From the NCBI GenBank assembly GCA_044235825.1, contig JBIIHL010000039.1, positions 1 to 11,754 of the forward strand: DNA of 11,754 nucleotides. The letters run 5' to 3'. Shown here one piece after another: positions 4,865-11,754 of the stretch. The notes under the pieces were generated by a model that did no database searches, was not told the DNA's origin, and worked only from the letters and a program-made list of their open reading frames with translations. Numbering within the stretch: position 1 is the stretch's first letter; each line of letters starts with the position of its first letter. The translations under genes and the position numbers were made by a program. This DNA comes from CANGYM01 sp044235825 (GTDB taxonomy: Bacteria; Pseudomonadota; Alphaproteobacteria; JAJTHO01; CANGYM01).

Positions 4865-5689
4865 ATGAAGCCTTTTGTTAAACCCTCTGTCATTCCTGGA
4901 TTCGGCTTGGCGCTGGGCTTTACGGTGCTGGCGTTGATGGTGGTGGTGCTGCTGCCCCTTTCGGGATTGTTTGTGAAAACCGCAACGATGAGTTTTTCAG
5001 AATTCTGGTCCACCGTCACGGACCCGCGGGCCGTGCATGCCTATTACATCACCGTTACCACGGCGTTGGTGGCGGCGCTGGTGAATGTGGTGTTTGGGCT
5101 CATCATTGCATGGGTATTGGTGCGGTATGACTTTCCGCTGAAATCGTTGTTTGATGCCATGGTGGATTTGCCCTTTGCCTTGCCCACGGCGGTGGCGGGA
5201 ATTGCCCTAACCGCGCTGTATGCCCCCGGGGGATGGATTGGGCAGATGCTGCCGTTTAAGGTTGCCTTTACCCCGCTGGGCATCACCATCGCCCTGATTT
5301 TTATCGGCCTGCCCTTTGTGGTACGCACCGTGCAACCGGTGTTAGAGGACATGGAACGCGATTGGGAAGAGGCCGCCACCAGTCTGGGCGCCAACCGTTT
5401 GCAAGTGTTTCGTTACGTTATTTTTCCCCACATCACCCCCGCCCTGATGACGGGCTTTGCCATGGCCTTTGCGCGGGCGCTGGGGGAATATGGGTCCGTG
5501 ATTTTTATTGCCGGCAACATGCCCATGGTGTCAGAGATCGTCCCCCTGCTGATTGTCATGAAATTAGAGCAATATGATTATGCCGGCGCCACCGCGCTGG
5601 CGTTGGTGATGTTGGTGTTTTCCTTTTTTATGCTGCTGACCATCAACTGGCTTCAAAAATGGGGCCAAAACCACGCCTTTCCACGGTAA
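4865..5689 (+). CDS. cysT: Sulfate/thiosulfate ABC transporter permease CysT (CysU)
   Basis: 274 residues with about six hydrophobic membrane segments. It forms the inner-membrane channel with CysW. The N-terminus (KPSVIPGFGLALGFT) is typical of CysT. The EAA loop that docks on the ATPase is clear at about 168-189 (EEAATSLGANRLQVFRYVIFP), followed by the conserved ARALGEYGSVIFIAGNMP. It lies 3 bases before cysW in the order T-W-A. No ribosome binding site precedes the ATG. The frame stays open upstream to 4721, and the 20 codons before the ATG read like coding sequence (KIFDDAGKFYQSSPDLSDDAF), so the true start or an upstream rearrangement is uncertain. No sulfate-binding protein gene lies upstream; repeats do. 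Confidence 0.92.
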   Translation: MKPFVKPSVIPGFGLALGFTVLALMVVVLLPLSGLFVKTATMSFSEFWSTVTDPRAVHAYYITVTTALVAALVNVVFGLIIAWVLVRYDFPLKSLFDAMVDLPFALPTAVAGIALTALYAPGGWIGQMLPFKVAFTPLGITIALIFIGLPFVVRTVQPVLEDMERDWEEAATSLGANRLQVFRYVIFPHITPALMTGFAMAFARALGEYGSVIFIAGNMPMVSEIVPLLIVMKLEQYDYAGATALALVMLVFSFFMLLTINWLQKWGQNHAFPR

Positions 5690-5692
5690 GTT

Positions 5693-6520
5693 ATGCCGCA
5701 GCCTCTTCGCCCCATGGATGAATCCCCCGCACTGCGCTTTCTTTTGGTGGGGATTGCGCTGACCTTTTTGGGGGTTGTGGTGGGATTGCCCGTTGTTGCG
5801 GTGTTTGTTGAGGCCCTGCGCAAGGGCTTTTCGGCCTATGCTGAGGGCATCATGGACCCCTACGCCCTGTCCGCCATTCGCCTGACCCTGTTGGTTGCGG
5901 CCATTGCCGTGCCGTTTAATCTGGTGTTTGGGGTGGCCGCCAGCTGGGCGATTACAAAATTTGACTTTTGGGGAAAGCGCTTCCTCACAACCCTGATTGA
6001 TCTTCCGTTTTCTGTGTCCCCTGTGATTTCGGGGATGATTTATGTGCTGTTGTTTGGGGTGCATTCGGCGTTGGGATCGTGGTTGATTGACAATAATATT
6101 GAAATTTTGTTTGCCGTGCCGGGTTTGGTCATTGCCACCATTTTTGTCACCTTTCCCTTTGTGGCCCGTGAATTGATCCCCCTGATGGAGGAGCAAGGCA
6201 CCGAAGAGGAAGAGGCCGCCCTGCTGCTGGGGGCCAGTGGCTGGCAAACCTTTTTCAGTGTGACCTTACCCAACATCAAATGGGGGTTGCTGTATGGCGT
6301 TTTGCTGTGCAACGCCCGCGCCATGGGGGAATTTGGCGCGGTGTCTGTGGTGTCGGGGCATATCAAGGGGGAAACCAACACCATTCCCCTGCACGTTGAA
6401 ATTTTGTATAACGAATACAATTTTGTGTCGGCTTTTGCCGTGGCATCGTTGTTAACCCTGTTGGCCTTGGTCACGCTGATTCTCAAGCGGATCATCGAGG
6501 CCCGAACAGCCCATCATTAA
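5693..6520 (+). CDS. cysW: Sulfate/thiosulfate ABC transporter permease CysW
   Basis: 275 residues, full length, with about six membrane segments. It is the second permease of the sulfate importer. The EAA loop is at about 173-193 (EEAALLLGASGWQTFFSVTLP). The CysW hallmark follows: NARAMGEFGAVSVVSGHIKGETNTIPLHVEILYNEYN. The PFSVSPVISGMIYVLLFG segment is also diagnostic. It starts 3 bases after cysT and ends 10 bases before cysA, so the three are one operon. The ribosome binding site is weak, which suggests coupling to cysT translation. Confidence 0.95.
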   Translation: MPQPLRPMDESPALRFLLVGIALTFLGVVVGLPVVAVFVEALRKGFSAYAEGIMDPYALSAIRLTLLVAAIAVPFNLVFGVAASWAITKFDFWGKRFLTTLIDLPFSVSPVISGMIYVLLFGVHSALGSWLIDNNIEILFAVPGLVIATIFVTFPFVARELIPLMEEQGTEEEEAALLLGASGWQTFFSVTLPNIKWGLLYGVLLCNARAMGEFGAVSVVSGHIKGETNTIPLHVEILYNEYNFVSAFAVASLLTLLALVTLILKRIIEARTAHH

Positions 6521-6530
6521 GGATTTTTTC

Positions 6531-7718
6531 ATGGCCATCCATGCGCGGAACATCAACAAGCGTTTTGGGCCCTTTGTTGCCCTAAAAGACGTGAATTTAG
6601 AGGTCCAAAGCGGCGAGCTCGTGGCCCTGCTGGGGCCGTCGGGTTCAGGCAAAACCACGTTGCTGCGGATCATTGCGGGTCTGGAATTTGCCGATTCCGG
6701 CACGGTGTATCTGGACGGCGACCCCATGCACGACAAAGACGTGCGGGATCGCGGCGTGGGCTTTGTGTTTCAGCATTACGCCCTGTTTAAACATATGACG
6801 GTTTTTCAGAATGTGGCCTTTGGACTGCGCGTGCGGCCCAAAGATACACGCCCCAGCGATGAAGACATCCGCGATAGGGTCATGAAACTGCTGCATCTGG
6901 TGCATCTGGATGCCTTTCACAACCGTTACCCGCAGCAGCTGTCGGGGGGCCAGCGGCAACGGGTGGCTTTGGCGCGGGCCTTAGCAGTTGAGCCCAAAGT
7001 GCTGCTGCTGGATGAGCCCTTTGGGGCCTTGGATGCGAAAATCCGCAAAGAACTGCGCCGCTGGATGCGCCGTTTGCATGATGAAATGCACATCACCAGC
7101 CTGTTTGTCACCCACGACCAAGAAGAGGCCATGGAGGTTTCCGACCGCGTGGTGGTCATGAGCCACGGCCGCATCGAGCAAACCGGCACCCCCACCGAGG
7201 TTTGGAAACAGCCCAAAAATGCCTTTGTGTATGACTTTTTGGGGAATTACAACGAATTCGACGGATGGAAAGATGATCAAGGCGTCGTGCATTTGGCCGA
7301 AACCGATATGATCGAGGTGCATTTGCCCGCAGACGCCAAAAAAAACGCAGGGTGGCTGGGCCGTTATCCCGAATTTTCCAGTCTGGTGGGCCGCGTTCTG
7401 CCCGGGTTGGTGGAATCCACCCCCCCCGTTTTCCCGATCAAAACAAAAACAGTGCGCAAGCCCAGCGGGGGAACGCCCGTTAAAATCTATGCCCGCCCCC
7501 ACGAAATGTGGATCACCAAAACCCCCGACAAAGACCACGAATACATCGCGGCCAAGGTCGTGCACATCAACCCCGCCGGCCCCCTGATTAAATTGGAGTT
7601 AGAGCGCTCCGGTGGCCAGTTCCTGCAGGTTGAAGTGTCCCAAAGCGTCATGGACACCTATGCCGTTGTCAAAGGCGATACCCTGTATGTTCGACCGACG
7701 GAAACACGGGTGTTTTGA
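6531..7718 (+). CDS. cysA: Sulfate/thiosulfate ABC transporter ATP-binding protein CysA
   Basis: 395 residues. This cytoplasmic ATPase drives import by the CysT-CysW channel. Walker A is GPSGSGKTT (35-43), the Q-loop Gln81, the ABC signature LSGGQ (137-141), Walker B VLLLDEP (157-163) with Glu162 catalytic, the D-loop GALDAK, and the H-loop His195. After the nucleotide-binding domain comes a C-terminal regulatory region ending with the CysA-type block YARPHEMWI (320-328) and a TOBE-like end. It is somewhat longer than the usual 350-360 residues because of a linker rich in Pro, Lys and Thr at about 250-312. The ribosome binding site AAGGA (6520-6524) lies 6 bases before the ATG. All catalytic residues are intact. 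Confidence 0.95.
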   Translation: MAIHARNINKRFGPFVALKDVNLEVQSGELVALLGPSGSGKTTLLRIIAGLEFADSGTVYLDGDPMHDKDVRDRGVGFVFQHYALFKHMTVFQNVAFGLRVRPKDTRPSDEDIRDRVMKLLHLVHLDAFHNRYPQQLSGGQRQRVALARALAVEPKVLLLDEPFGALDAKIRKELRRWMRRLHDEMHITSLFVTHDQEEAMEVSDRVVVMSHGRIEQTGTPTEVWKQPKNAFVYDFLGNYNEFDGWKDDQGVVHLAETDMIEVHLPADAKKNAGWLGRYPEFSSLVGRVLPGLVESTPPVFPIKTKTVRKPSGGTPVKIYARPHEMWITKTPDKDHEYIAAKVVHINPAGPLIKLELERSGGQFLQVEVSQSVMDTYAVVKGDTLYVRPTETRVF

Positions 7719-7812
7719 TGGGGGATGGGGCAGGCCCACGTTCCGTGCTCAGTAGAGGGCATGGTTGAGGAACCTTTGTTTTGTTGCCCTTAATGGTATC
7801 GTTTAGGCGGCG

Positions 7813-7845
7813 TGCCCACCTCTGGCGCCCAAGGTGCATTTTTTT
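7813..7845 (+). terminator. Candidate terminator of the cys operon
   Basis: TGC (7813-7815) and ACCT (7818-7821), with CC bulged, pair with AGGT and GCA (7832-7838). The loop contains GGCGCC. Seven T (7839-7845) follow. It lies 95 bases after cysA and inside the non-coding region before nrdA. Confidence 0.5.
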
Positions 7846-7890
7846 CAATAAACAACCAAGGGATTTTTATTCCCCCCCCTCACAAAACAG

Positions 7891-7918
7891 TTGGCAATCA
7901 CACCAGATGTAGTATGAT
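7891..7918 (+). promoter_or_regulatory. nrdA promoter
   Basis: -35 TTGGCA (7891-7896), 16-base spacer, -10 TATGAT (7913-7918). Transcription would start near 7925, giving a leader of about 80 bases before the ATG at 8007. The first NrdR-like box overlaps the spacer and -10, as expected of a repressor site. Confidence 0.65.
7900..7915. promoter_or_regulatory. NrdR box 1
   Basis: ACACCAGATGTAGTAT matches the NrdR box consensus acaCwAtATaTwGtgt at 12 of 16 positions, including the core C, A, AT, T and G positions. It covers the promoter spacer and -10. NrdR is the ATP/dATP-sensing repressor of ribonucleotide reductase genes. Confidence 0.7.
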
Positions 7919-7931
7919 GAGATGCAAGAAC

Positions 7932-7947
7932 ATACTATATATGGTAT
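7932..7947. promoter_or_regulatory. NrdR box 2
   Basis: ATACTATATATGGTAT matches the same consensus at most positions (core CTATATATGGT). Its start is exactly 32 bp after that of box 1, about three helical turns, the spacing usual for paired NrdR boxes. It lies just after the predicted transcription start. Confidence 0.7.
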
Positions 7948-8006
7948 TTCTTGCTGTTTTCTCAGGGAAAAGATCCAGATCAAAATCAAACAGGGATAAA
8001 CGCGGT

Positions 8007-9863
8007 ATGGGCACCATGGTGGCAATGAAAGAAAAGGTTCACGTTCGCATTGATCCGGCGCGGGATGCGCTGTTGACGGACTTTGGAAAGGCCGTTTTGC
8101 AGGATCGATACCTGCTGCCTGGGGAGAGTTATCAGGATTTGTTTGCCCGTGTGGCGTGTTATTATGCGGATGATGGGGATCATGCCCAGCGTTTGTATGA
8201 TTACATCAGCCGTTTGTGGTTTATGCCGGCAACGCCCGTCCTCAGCAACGGGGGAACGTCCCGCGGCCTGCCCATTTCCTGTTTTTTAAACGAGGCCAAC
8301 GACAGTCTGGAGGGCATCGTTGATCTGTGGAATGAAAATGTCTGGCTGGCGGCCCGCGGTGGTGGGATCGGCAGTTATTGGGGCAATTTGCGATCCATTG
8401 GCGAAAGCGTCCATGGCAACGGCAAAACATCCGGCGTGGTGCCGTTTATTCGGGTTCAGGATTCCTTGACCTTGGCCATTTCGCAGGGCAGTTTGCGTCG
8501 GGGCAGCGCCGCGGTGTATCTGCCCGTGAATCATCCGGAAATTGAGGAGTTTATTGAACTTCGTCGCCCCACCGGCGGCGACCCCAACCGCAAGGCCCTA
8601 AACCTGCACCATGGGATTTTGATTCCCGATGCCTTTATGCGGGCGGTGGATCAGGATGATGAATGGGCCCTAACCAGCCCCAAGGATGGGGCCATTATCC
8701 GTACCGTTTCGGCCCGCGCCCTGTGGATTCGTATCCTCACCGCCCGTATTGAAACGGGGGAGCCCTATATTGTTTTCATCGATCACGTCAACCGCGCCCT
8801 GCCCGAACACCAGAAACTGGCGGGCCTGCGGGTGAAAACATCCAATTTGTGCAGTGAAATCACGCTGCCCACGGGGGAGGATTTGTACGGCAAACAGCGC
8901 ACAGCGGTGTGTTGTTTATCATCCCTGAATCTGGAAACCTATAAAGAATGGGAAGACCATCCCATGATTTTAGAGGACGTCATGCGGTTTTTGGATAACG
9001 TTCTGCAGGATTTCATCAAAAAAGCCCCCGATTCCATGGCGCGGGCCAAGTATTCCGCCATGCGGGAACGCAGCGTGGGGCTGGGCGTGATGGGATTGCA
9101 TTCGTTTTTTCAGGAAAACATGATCCCCTTTGAATCCGCGCTGGCCAAATCGTGGAATCTGCGCATGATGAAGCACATTCGCACTGGGGTGGATGCGGCG
9201 TCAGAAAAATTGGCTTACGAACGGGGATCCTGCCCCGATGCGGCGGATTTTGGGATCAAAGAACGCTTTTCCAACAAGCTGGCCATTGCCCCAACGGCGT
9301 CCATTTCCATCATTTGCGGGGGCAGTTCCCCTGGGATCGAGCCCTATGTGGCCAACAGTTATACCCACAAAACCCTGAGTGGGTCCTTTACGGTGCGTAA
9401 CAAACACCTCGTTAAGTTGCTGGAGGACAAGGGCCACAACACCCCCGAGGTCTGGTCCAGCATCAGCACCACCGAGGGGTCTGTGCAGCATCTGGATTTT
9501 CTGGATGAACACGAAAAAGACGTGTTCAAAACGGCCTTTGAGCTGGATCAACGTTGGTTGATTGATTTTGCGGCGGACAGGACTCCCTTTGTGTGTCAGG
9601 CGCAGTCGCTGAACATTTTCCTGCCCGCCAACGTGCATAAGCGGGATTTGCACCGCCTGCACCACATGGCATGGGCGCGGGGGGTCAAAAGTCTGTATTA
9701 CTGTCGGTCCAAATCCATGCAACGGGCCGATGTGGTCTCCACCAACGTGGCCACAGCGCCGGCATCCATGATCGCACAAGCCGAAAAAAACGCCGCCATG
9801 CCCCTGCTGTCCCCCGTCAACGATGAGGGGAACAAGTATGAGGAATGTTTGGCGTGTCAGTAG
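8007..9863 (+). CDS. nrdA: Ribonucleoside-diphosphate reductase, alpha (large) subunit, class I
   Basis: 618 residues from this start. The enzyme reduces ribonucleoside diphosphates to deoxy forms. Visible are FMPATPVLSNGGT (72-84), the first redox Cys92, the radical site SNLCSEI with Asn280, Cys282 and Glu284, the partner cysteine in AVCCLSS (302/303), the phosphate-binding PTASIS (429-434), the radical-path tyrosines in SLYYCRS (564-565), and the C-terminal redox tail YEECLACQ with Cys614 and Cys617. The N-terminal ATP-cone of E. coli NrdA is absent, as in other short alphaproteobacterial homologues. The start at 8007 has AGGGA about 10 bases upstream. An upstream extension to 7812 would run over the promoter and a terminator. 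ATGs at 8016 and 8025 are alternatives. No nrdB is nearby. Confidence 0.94.
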   Translation: MGTMVAMKEKVHVRIDPARDALLTDFGKAVLQDRYLLPGESYQDLFARVACYYADDGDHAQRLYDYISRLWFMPATPVLSNGGTSRGLPISCFLNEANDSLEGIVDLWNENVWLAARGGGIGSYWGNLRSIGESVHGNGKTSGVVPFIRVQDSLTLAISQGSLRRGSAAVYLPVNHPEIEEFIELRRPTGGDPNRKALNLHHGILIPDAFMRAVDQDDEWALTSPKDGAIIRTVSARALWIRILTARIETGEPYIVFIDHVNRALPEHQKLAGLRVKTSNLCSEITLPTGEDLYGKQRTAVCCLSSLNLETYKEWEDHPMILEDVMRFLDNVLQDFIKKAPDSMARAKYSAMRERSVGLGVMGLHSFFQENMIPFESALAKSWNLRMMKHIRTGVDAASEKLAYERGSCPDAADFGIKERFSNKLAIAPTASISIICGGSSPGIEPYVANSYTHKTLSGSFTVRNKHLVKLLEDKGHNTPEVWSSISTTEGSVQHLDFLDEHEKDVFKTAFELDQRWLIDFAADRTPFVCQAQSLNIFLPANVHKRDLHRLHHMAWARGVKSLYYCRSKSMQRADVVSTNVATAPASMIAQAEKNAAMPLLSPVNDEGNKYEECLACQ

Positions 9864-9930
9864 GGGGGGAGTGTTAGGAAAATGATAGTCTATGTGATAT
9901 AAAGTATCTGTTTAGAAATCGTGATCCTTT

Positions 9931-11121
9931 ATGCGCATTGAATCTATAAAACTGAAAAACTTCAAAGCCTTTCAAGATGTCCACATTAAAGACATCCCCC
10001 CTTTTTGTGTTGTTATTGGCGCAAATGGCACGGGAAAATCAACCCTGTTTGATGTATTTCGGTTTCTGAAGCATTGTCTGACCTCGAACGTGCGCAAAGC
10101 GTTGCAGGATCGGGGTGGCTTTCATGAGGTGGTCAGTCGTGGCCATGATGATGAAAGCATTCTGATTGAGATTCAATTCAGAATGGAGATTGCGGGAATC
10201 AGCAGACGGGTCACTTACTCTTTAGAAATCGCACAAAGCCATAAACAACCTTTTATCAAAAGAGAAATTTTGAGATACAAAAGGGGAGAATATGGATCGC
10301 CTTTTCATTTTTTAGACTTTGAAAACGGCTCAGGGCACGCCATAAACAACGAAGAGGACTTTAGGATCAGCGATAAAGATCTTAAAAAAGAACAGCAAAA
10401 ACTGGACGCAAACTATATTCTGGCCATTAAGGGCCTAGGGCAATTTGATCGTTTTAAAGCCGCCAGTGGTTTCCGTAAATTGATCGAAAACTGGCATATT
10501 TCTGATTTCCACATTGAAACGGCCCGTGGAAGTAACGGAATCATCGGCGAAGATCAACATGTTTCCGAATCCGGTGATAACATCGCCCGCGTGGCCAGAA
10601 ATTACGCTGAAAACCATGACCCTATTTTCAATGCCATAAAGACAAAAATGAAACAAAGAGTGCCGGGGATTGCGTCGGTGGATTCCAAAGTCACCGAGGA
10701 TGGAAGGCTTCTTTTAAAATTTGGGGATCAAGCGTTTAAGGAACCTTTTGTGGATCGTTATGTTTCCGATGGGACCATCAAAATGTTTGCCTATTTGTTG
10801 TTGCTCAATGATCCTGCCCCACACCCTGTTTTGTGTGTGGAAGAGCCTGAAAATCAACTCTATCCAGGTTTGCTGCCAGAATTGGCAGAAGAGTTTGAAT
10901 CCTATACCCAGCGCGGTGGACAGGTCTTCGTTTCAACGCACTCCCCCGATTTTCTGAACGCTGTACCCCTGCAGTCCGTTTATTGGCTAAAAAAACAATC
11001 GGGATACACGATTATAGAACGCGCAGAAGACGACCCGCAAATCAAAAGCTTTGTTGATTCTGGCGATAAAATGGGCACGCTCTGGAAGCAAGGCTCGTTT
11101 CTGGGGGTTGATCCCCGATGA
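9931..11121 (+). CDS. AAA ATPase, OLD/RecF-like, of a two-gene module
   Basis: 396 residues. The N-terminus MRIESIKLKNFKAFQDVHI is the usual first strand of AAA15/AAA21 (OLD, RecF, SMC-like) ATPases. Walker A GANGTGKST is at 30-38. A helical insertion spans about 140-250. The signature-like SDGTIK is at 279-284, Walker B VLCVEEPENQLYP at 300-312, and the switch-histidine motif STHSPDFL at 335-342 (His337). No TOPRIM domain is fused; the next gene supplies one. The stop TGA overlaps that gene's ATG. The ribosome binding site is weak; a poor TTAGGA-N16-GATATA promoter (9874-9901) lies upstream. The gene looks more A+T-rich than nrdA, suggesting acquisition by transfer. Role in phage defence is inferred, not shown. 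Confidence 0.85.
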   Translation: MRIESIKLKNFKAFQDVHIKDIPPFCVVIGANGTGKSTLFDVFRFLKHCLTSNVRKALQDRGGFHEVVSRGHDDESILIEIQFRMEIAGISRRVTYSLEIAQSHKQPFIKREILRYKRGEYGSPFHFLDFENGSGHAINNEEDFRISDKDLKKEQQKLDANYILAIKGLGQFDRFKAASGFRKLIENWHISDFHIETARGSNGIIGEDQHVSESGDNIARVARNYAENHDPIFNAIKTKMKQRVPGIASVDSKVTEDGRLLLKFGDQAFKEPFVDRYVSDGTIKMFAYLLLLNDPAPHPVLCVEEPENQLYPGLLPELAEEFESYTQRGGQVFVSTHSPDFLNAVPLQSVYWLKKQSGYTIIERAEDDPQIKSFVDSGDKMGTLWKQGSFLGVDPR

Positions 11122-11672
11122 AGGAACTGGTGTTTTTTCTGGAGGAAGAATCAGCGAAAGAGTTTTTAAAAGGGATACTTCCCCGTTTTCTGCCGTCAGA
11201 TGTAAGCCCTATCTATGTGACTTTTGAGGGGAAAAACGACCTTCAAAAAAACCTTGAGCGTAAGTTAAGGGCCTGGATAAAGCCAGCCTTAGGTTTTATT
11301 GTTTTACAAGATAAAGATCACAATGACTGCATTGATCTTAAGGCCAAATTACAGGAACTGTGCCAAAAATCAGGAAAGTCTAACACCCTAGTGCGGATCG
11401 CCTGTCATCATCTGGAAAGTTGGTACATCGGTAATCTAAGAACCGTCTTACCCCTATACAATATCAATCCTTTGAAATACGAAAACAAGTATAGAAACCC
11501 CGATAAACTCAGCAATGCCTGTGAAGAGCTGAAAAAACTTACACACAACCAGTATCAAAAAATCAATGGCTCCCGTCAAATAGGGGCCGCGTTTCCCATA
11601 GATCACAACACCAGCCGTTCCCACAGTTATAGTATTTTTAATTTTCAATCATACTTTTTTATATTAAGATGA
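11118..11672 (+). CDS. DUF4276-family protein, TOPRIM-like
   Basis: 184 residues. The start (KELVFFLEEESAKEFLKGILPRFLP) is diagnostic of DUF4276: a strand, then acidic Glu10/Glu11. FIVLQDKDHNDC (60-71) supplies an Asp65-x-Asp67 pair. RIACHHLESWYIGNL (93-107) and KINGSRQIG (148-156) are further family blocks. The Glu plus DxD layout resembles the TOPRIM metal site of OLD nucleases. It overlaps the ATPase gene (ATGA), so the two are coupled and probably act together, ATPase as sensor and this as effector. The last residues (after RSHSYSIF) do not look like the usual family C-terminus and come shortly before an IS630-type transposase, so the native end may have been replaced by insertion. Confidence 0.8.
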   Translation: MKELVFFLEEESAKEFLKGILPRFLPSDVSPIYVTFEGKNDLQKNLERKLRAWIKPALGFIVLQDKDHNDCIDLKAKLQELCQKSGKSNTLVRIACHHLESWYIGNLRTVLPLYNINPLKYENKYRNPDKLSNACEELKKLTHNQYQKINGSRQIGAAFPIDHNTSRSHSYSIFNFQSYFFILR

Positions 11673-11702
11673 GGGGGATTATCGCTGAAAAAGGGGATTT
11701 TT

Positions 11703-11754
11703 ATGGGGTACAGTTTGGATTTTCGTTTGCGGGTGGTGATTTGCATTACCGAAA
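11703..11754 (+). CDS. IS630-type transposase, 5' part only
   Basis: Only 17 codons lie in the window: MGYSLDFRLRVVICITE. This resembles the first residues of IS630-family transposases (MxYSLDLRxRVV), where a helix-turn-helix DNA-binding domain begins. A good ribosome binding site (AAGGGGA, near 11691-11697) precedes the ATG. The gene continues past the window edge. The left end of the insertion sequence must lie between about 11630 and 11690; IS630 elements insert at TA dinucleotides, of which there are several here. With so few residues the family call is tentative. Confidence 0.6.
   Translation, partial: MGYSLDFRLRVVICITE

Noticed and set aside
5564..6247. 227-residue minus-strand ORF opposite cysT/cysW
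   Set aside because: It is rich in His, Gln and Gly, lies fully antisense to two well-supported membrane genes, and is a typical shadow of hydrophobic codons.
6981..7565. 194-residue minus-strand ORF opposite cysA
   Set aside because: Antisense shadow of an intact CysA; no domain is recognisable.
7812..8006. N-terminal extension of NrdA from the ATG at 7812
   Set aside because: It contains a terminator-like hairpin, the -35/-10 promoter and two NrdR boxes, and the added residues do not resemble NrdA.
9201..9779. 192-residue minus-strand ORF opposite nrdA
   Set aside because: Antisense shadow of the conserved catalytic region of NrdA.

Overview
The window is bacterial and most likely from an alphaproteobacterium. 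The cysT-cysW-cysA set, the short NrdA ending in CLACQ, and intergenic hairpins of the TCATCCCCGCGAAAG-type and CCGGTATCCAG-type all fit that class. Base composition is moderate, and genes are interspersed with palindromic repeats and at least one insertion sequence. I cannot name a genus from the sequence alone.

Layout. Positions 1-546 hold an unrecognised 84-residue ORF and hairpin repeats. On the minus strand at 547-1073 is a ParD-like/RelE-ParE-like toxin-antitoxin pair. Positions 1074-1292 hold a strong plus-strand terminator with no plus-strand gene before it (a possible small RNA), then a perfect TATAAT box 6 bp before the xth start, which suggests a leaderless mRNA. Exonuclease III (xth) is followed by a BrnA-like antitoxin with no toxin partner next to it. 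Then come rpsL and rpsG, closed at once by a terminator, so the usual fusA and tuf do not follow. Positions 3508-4402 are rich in repeats: a 237-bp element with perfect terminal inverted repeats and a 21-bp flanking duplication, a small possibly frameshifted ORF ending in a repeat, and a (AT)7 tract next to a TTGACA box. An unrecognised 104-residue ORF follows.

Positions 4865-7718 encode the sulfate/thiosulfate ABC importer inner-membrane and ATPase parts (CysT, CysW, CysA), with no substrate-binding protein in the window. Next is nrdA, the large subunit of class I ribonucleotide reductase. Its upstream region carries two 16-bp NrdR-like boxes exactly 32 bp apart over a good sigma-70-type promoter. 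This explains its regulation and rules out a long N-terminal extension. No nrdB is present.

The last part (9931-11672) looks more A+T-rich and is a two-gene unit: an OLD-like AAA ATPase whose stop overlaps the start of a DUF4276 (TOPRIM-like) protein. The pairing resembles split ATPase-plus-TOPRIM anti-phage systems such as PARIS and is the best candidate here for an under-described system. An IS630-type transposase begins at the right edge, just after the DUF4276 gene, and may have altered its 3' end.
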